Shown piece after piece: positions 33,309 to 36,521 of a stretch of DNA of 36,521 bases. Positions within the stretch are counted from its first letter, which is position 1, and the number at the start of each line of letters is the position of its first letter. The stretch comes from Geminisphaera colitermitum TAV2. GTDB lineage: Bacteria > Verrucomicrobiota > Verrucomicrobiia > Opitutales > Opitutaceae. The translations under genes and the position numbers were made by a program. Under the pieces are notes generated by a model, which was not told the DNA's origin, did not search any database, and saw only the letters and a program-made list of their open reading frames with translations. The stretch is taken from NCBI RefSeq assembly GCF_000171235.2, contig NZ_ABEA03000061.1:1-36521 (forward strand), in the 5' to 3' direction.

Positions 33309-35399
33309 ATGGCCGCACACGCACACCACACGCCCGCGCACCGCGCATTCAGGACAGTAACCGACACACTCAGCACCTGTCGCCTAACACCTGCCCCCCC
33401 CCCCCCCCTGTTTCTCCTCATCGCCCTTCTCGCCTTCGCCTTCCTTTCCCCCCCCGCCCCCGCGCAACCTGCTCCCGACGCCCCCTCCGCCTCCGCCCAC
33501 CAGCGGCACATTGAAGACATCAAGGCGCGGCTCGACAAAACCTCCACCCTCTACGCCCAAAAACAAATCCCCGACGCCCGGCAGACCGTGCAGATGGCCT
33601 ACTTTGAAGTTTTTGAAAACCTCGAAGGCCCCATCCGCATCAACATCTCCGCGCGAAAAAGCGCCCAACTCGAAGCCACCTTTGGCGAAATCCGCCGCAT
33701 GATCGGCGACGCCCGCCCCCAGGCCGAAGTCGATGCCCGCATCGCCTGGCTCAAGCAGGAACTCGACGCCGCCCTCCCCATCCTCGACGGCGGCCACCAA
33801 CTCGTTGCCCAAGCCCAGCACGACGGCCACGACAACGACGCCATCGCCCCCTACTGGAAAAAATACCTCCAACTCATCGACGACCGACTCGCCGAATCCG
33901 TCACCGTATATCAAGAAAACAACTACGCCCTCGCCCGCGAACGCATTCTCCAGGCCCAATTCGACGGCTTCAAAAATTCCGAACTGGAAATCGCCGTCCG
34001 CCGCCACCGCTCCACCACCCAGGCCTCCGCCATCAACCTCCGCTTTTCCAACCTCATTGCCCTCGCCGCCCGCCCCCAGCCTCCGCCCATCTCTGAATAC
34101 GGCTACGAAATAACGACCCTCCTCCAGGAAATCGCCGACCAACTCCCCTCCCTCCCCCTCGTCCGCCCCGAGCACGCCATCACGCCCGACGGCGCCCCTG
34201 ACCCCACCGACGCCGCCCTCGCCACTCAAAACGCCACCCCGGACCGCGACTGGCACGCCGTCTCCGGCCAGATCAACACCGCCATCGCCGCCGCCATCGC
34301 CACCTACCAAACCGGCGACGCCAAAGCCGGCATGACCGCCGTGCAGGACGCCTATTTCGACCTCTTCGAAGCCACCGGCATGGAAAACAAAGTCGGCGCC
34401 CGCGACACCACCGCCAAGACCACCATCGAAGGCTACTTCACCCGCCTCGTCAGCCTCATGAAAGCCGGCCGCCCCGCCGCCGAACTCACCGACCAGGCCA
34501 CCCTCCTCGCCGCCGAACTCCAAAAAGCCTCCGCCACCCTCGGCCGTGCCGGCAGTTCCCCCGTGGAAACCTTCCTCTACAGCCTCCTCATCATCCTCCG
34601 CGAAGGCCTCGAAGCCCTCCTCATCGTCGCCGCCATCGTGGCTTACCTGATAAAAAACAACCACCGCGACAAACTCCCCCTCATCCGCAACTCCGTCCTC
34701 GTCGCCCTTGCCGCCAGCGTCCTCACCGCCATCCTCTTCCAGTGGCTCTTCGCCAACTCCGGCGCCAGCCGCGAACTCCTCGAAGGCTTCACGATGATTG
34801 CCGCCGTCATCGTCCTCTTCTTCATGAGCTACTGGCTCCTCTCCAAGACCGAGGCCCGCCACTGGAAAGCCTACCTCGAAGGCAAGCTCACCGCGTCCCT
34901 CACCCGCGGCTCCCTCTTCGGCCTCTGGTTCGCCAGCTTCCTCGCCGTCTACCGTGAAGGCGCGGAGACCGTCCTCTTTTACTTCGCCCTCTTCGGCGAC
35001 GCCGGGCGCACCACCCAGGGCGCGCTCGCCATCGGGGCCGGTTTCGCCGCCGGCTCCGTCCTCCTCGCCATCGTGTATTTTATTATGCGATACAGCGTCG
35101 TCCGGCTCCCGTTAAAACCCTTCTTCCTCTTCACCGGCATTTTTCTCTACTTCATGGCCTTCGTCTTCGCCGGCAAATCCGTCCTCGAACTCATCGAAGG
35201 CAAACTCATCCACCCCACCCTCATTCCCGGCGTCCCCGAAATCGGCTGGCTCGGCATCTATCCCTACCGCGAAACCCTCGCCCCCCAGGCCTTGCTGCTC
35301 CTCGCCGCGCTCTTCGCCCTCTGGGTCATGCGCCGCCGCCGTGACGCGGTCGTCCCGCCCTCCCCCGCAGCAACCCTCCCCAACCACTCTTCGCAGTAA
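33309..35399 (+). CDS. FTR1/EfeU-family iron permease with large N-terminal periplasmic domain
   Basis: 696 residues. The C-terminal 280 residues form about seven membrane helices with the two iron-binding motifs of the family, R431EGLE (LIILREGLEALLIV) and R549EGAE (AVYREGAETVLFY). The N-terminal 400 residues hold a signal segment (FLLIALLAFAFLSPPAPAQ, residues 35-53) and three related helical repeats, marked by VQMAYFEVFENLEG, ILQAQFDGFKNSELE and VQDAYFDLFEATGME. FTR1 permeases import iron across the inner membrane and partner with P19 proteins, encoded next here. The C15 tract sits between the start codon and the signal core (residues 29-33), so slippage would switch the entire permease. 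The n-region before the signal core is unusually long (about 34 residues). No Shine-Dalgarno site is seen. Confidence 0.88.
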   Translation: MAAHAHHTPAHRAFRTVTDTLSTCRLTPAPPPPLFLLIALLAFAFLSPPAPAQPAPDAPSASAHQRHIEDIKARLDKTSTLYAQKQIPDARQTVQMAYFEVFENLEGPIRINISARKSAQLEATFGEIRRMIGDARPQAEVDARIAWLKQELDAALPILDGGHQLVAQAQHDGHDNDAIAPYWKKYLQLIDDRLAESVTVYQENNYALARERILQAQFDGFKNSELEIAVRRHRSTTQASAINLRFSNLIALAARPQPPPISEYGYEITTLLQEIADQLPSLPLVRPEHAITPDGAPDPTDAALATQNATPDRDWHAVSGQINTAIAAAIATYQTGDAKAGMTAVQDAYFDLFEATGMENKVGARDTTAKTTIEGYFTRLVSLMKAGRPAAELTDQATLLAAELQKASATLGRAGSSPVETFLYSLLIILREGLEALLIVAAIVAYLIKNNHRDKLPLIRNSVLVALAASVLTAILFQWLFANSGASRELLEGFTMIAAVIVLFFMSYWLLSKTEARHWKAYLEGKLTASLTRGSLFGLWFASFLAVYREGAETVLFYFALFGDAGRTTQGALAIGAGFAAGSVLLAIVYFIMRYSVVRLPLKPFFLFTGIFLYFMAFVFAGKSVLELIEGKLIHPTLIPGVPEIGWLGIYPYRETLAPQALLLLAALFALWVMRRRRDAVVPPSPAATLPNHSSQ
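33394..33408. repeat. C15 homopolymer at the 5' end of the FTR1 gene
   Basis: Fifteen uninterrupted C within the first 34 codons, before the signal peptide core. It has the classic layout of a translational on/off switch, although no switching is shown. Confidence 0.95.
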
Positions 35400-35442
35400 A
35401 CTGCGCAGAAAACCACACACACACGACAAACACATCCTGTAT

Positions 35443-35961
35443 ATGAAAACCAAATACATTACCGGCCTTCTCGCCAGTCTCGTTGCCGCCAGCAGCGCCC
35501 TTGCCTTCAAGGAATGGCCCGCCGGCGAGCCGCAAACCGTCAACAAGATGGAAATCGCCGCCGTCTATCTGCAACCCATTGACATGGAACCCCGCGGCAT
35601 GGGCCTGCCCGCCGCCAAGGCCGACATCCATCTCGAAGCCGACATCAAGGCCGTGGAAGGCAACCCCAACGGCTTCGGCGCCGGCGAATGGATTCCGTAT
35701 CTGACCATTGAATACACCTTGGTCAACCTCGACACCAAGCAGACCCAGAAAGGCTCCTTCATGCCCATGGTTGCCAGCGACGGCCCCCACTACGGCAACA
35801 ACATCAAGATGATGGGCGTGGGCAACTACAAGGTCACCTACAAGATCTACCCGCCCTCCAAGGCCGGCCTCCATCGCCACACCGACAAAGAAACCGGCGT
35901 TGGCGCCTGGTTCAAAGAATTCGAAGTCAGCTTCGAATTCAAATACGCCGGGCTCGAATAA
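35443..35961 (+). CDS. P19/FetP-like periplasmic iron-transport protein
   Basis: 172 residues from ATG 35443 (MKTKYITGLLASLVAASSAL); an upstream frame to 35341 is inside the FTR1 gene and rejected. The signal peptide ends at ALA21. The mature part follows the P19 family: MEIAAVYLQPIDMEP, then candidate metal ligands H63 (DIHLEADI), M109 (GSFMPMVASD), H116 (GPHYGNN) and H144/H146 (AGLHRHTDKETG). In Campylobacter and E. coli relatives these positions bind copper and iron. It lies 43 bp after the FTR1 gene, so the two form one iron-import unit. Confidence 0.92.
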   Translation: MKTKYITGLLASLVAASSALAFKEWPAGEPQTVNKMEIAAVYLQPIDMEPRGMGLPAAKADIHLEADIKAVEGNPNGFGAGEWIPYLTIEYTLVNLDTKQTQKGSFMPMVASDGPHYGNNIKMMGVGNYKVTYKIYPPSKAGLHRHTDKETGVGAWFKEFEVSFEFKYAGLE

Positions 35962-35976
35962 CACCGGCTGCGCCGG

Positions 35977-36102
35977 AAATCCCAAAAGGGCCAAATCCCA
36001 AAAGACAGTGCGCCTCAAGGCGCGGATTCCCTTTGGTATTTGATCCCTTTGGGATTTGATTCCTTGGGATTTGATCCCTTGGGATTTGGCCCTTTGGGAT
36101 TT
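35977..36102. repeat. Tandem 15-17-bp repeats with inverted copies upstream
   Basis: Five direct units of the form gatccctttgggattt occupy 36025-36102 (units of 17, 16, 15, 15 and 15 bp, with small changes). Two inverted copies, aaatcccaaaagggcc and aaatcccaaaag, lie at 35977-36004, so the region can fold back on itself. It separates the P19 gene from the next membrane protein gene. Confidence 0.85.
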
Positions 36103-36152
36103 AGCGCCTACCTGTTCTCATCCGAACCTTACACCACCATCCGCGCGCTCCC

Positions 36153-36521
36153 GTGCTCTACTATTTCATCAGCGTCCTTTCTGCCTTCCTTCCCGCCGCC
36201 CTCCTCATCGGTCTCACTTGGGCTCCGCGCCGGGACCCCTCCACCGCGCGCCTCGGCTGGACGCTTCTGCTTTCTATCCTCATCGGCACCGTCGCCGGCC
36301 GCCTCCTCCCGGCCATGTCCACCACCCTCCTCTGGAGCTCCGCCCTTCAGATCGCAATTACCCTCCTCGCTCTCGCCGCGCAATTTGGAGTGCGGCGATT
36401 TATCGCCGCTTTGACGGGCCGTTTTAACGGCCCGCCCCCGCCCGACTCACCAACACCAACAAGCGACGCGATAAATCGCGCCGTCCAAAGCGGTGATAAA
36501 TCACCGCACTCCATAGAAACA
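36153..36521 (+). CDS. Membrane protein in the iron cassette (3' end outside window)
   Basis: Reading from GTG 36153, 123 codons stay open to the window edge. The first 77 residues hold about three hydrophobic segments: VLYYFISVLSAFLPAALLIG, LGWTLLLSILIGTVAGRLLP and LLWSSALQIAITLLALAAQF. The following 43 or so residues (GVRRFIAALTGRFNGPPPPD and onward) are encoded by a palindromic repeat element, still in frame. FTR1-P19 cassettes often continue with a membrane protein bearing a DUF2318 Fe-S domain; the position fits, but too little is visible to claim it. No ATG or Shine-Dalgarno site supports the start well. Confidence 0.55.
   Translation, partial: MLYYFISVLSAFLPAALLIGLTWAPRRDPSTARLGWTLLLSILIGTVAGRLLPAMSTTLLWSSALQIAITLLALAAQFGVRRFIAALTGRFNGPPPPDSPTPTSDAINRAVQSGDKSPHSIET
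36386..36512. repeat. Four-hairpin palindromic element, in frame in the last gene
   Basis: Outer 28-bp arms tggagtgcggcgatttatcg (from 36386) and its complement ending caccgcactcca (to 36512) differ at two positions. Inside are gggccgttttaacggccc (36416-36433) and the gacgcgataaatcgcg stretch. No stop occurs in the membrane-protein frame. Confidence 0.85.

Noticed and set aside
31804-34862. 396- and 492-residue leftward frames opposite the helical protein and the FTR1 gene
   Set aside because: Gly/Val/Glu-rich shadows of genes with signal peptides and conserved motifs on the + strand.

Overview
The window looks like a GC-rich chromosomal segment from a Gram-negative bacterium, most likely Verrucomicrobiota and perhaps an Opitutaceae-like lineage. 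This placement is inference. It rests on a PEP-CTERM sorted surface protein, a stand-alone pseudopilin-type protein, LacI regulators beside glycan-degradation genes, weak or absent Shine-Dalgarno sites at most starts, and many GC-rich palindromic repeats. No rRNA or tRNA genes, CRISPR arrays or phage genes were seen.

Layout. (1) 1-4188: the Tex RNA-binding protein (cut by the left edge) diverges from an exported DUF11-repeat protein. (2) 4189-7252: a complex repeat carrying a 135-bp MITE-like insertion, then a leftward operon of AbiEii-type toxin, AbiEi-type antitoxin and LacI regulator joined by ATGA overlaps, and upstream of it a second LacI gene cut down to its DNA-binding domain. (3) 7386-15395: a rightward glycan cluster of two paralogous lectin-like exported proteins (one with a PEP-CTERM tag), a pseudopilin-like protein, a large unassigned secreted hydrolase candidate, a CBM9-like protein and a GH78 alpha-L-rhamnosidase. 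(4) 15448-22098: a STAS protein, aconitase, a peroxiredoxin, and an AraC regulator divergent from a Gfo/Idh/MocA oxidoreductase. (5) 22219-31954: a small membrane protein, a degenerate KaiC-like/PPDK ATP-grasp fusion, a BlaI/BlaR1-like pair in which BlaR carries a chain of Ig-like repeats, an ACT protein and an LTA-synthase-like phosphotransferase. (6) 32077-36521: an exported hypothetical protein, then an iron-uptake cassette (FTR1 permease, P19 periplasmic protein, start of a membrane protein) preceded by a Fur-box-like palindrome.

Two features run across unrelated genes. First, there are seven uninterrupted G/C homopolymers of 14-17 nt, plus shorter or interrupted ones. They lie in tex, the DUF11 gene, the PPDK-like gene, the LTA-synthase-like gene, the FTR1 gene, and in two intergenic sites. 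The tracts inside genes are in frame in this sequence. Second, GC-rich palindromic repeats occur both between genes and in frame inside genes, where they add about 71 residues to aconitase, about 33 to the PPDK-like protein and about 43 to the last membrane protein. Together they suggest an unusually repeat-plastic genome with possible slipped-strand (phase) variation. That functional reading is untested.
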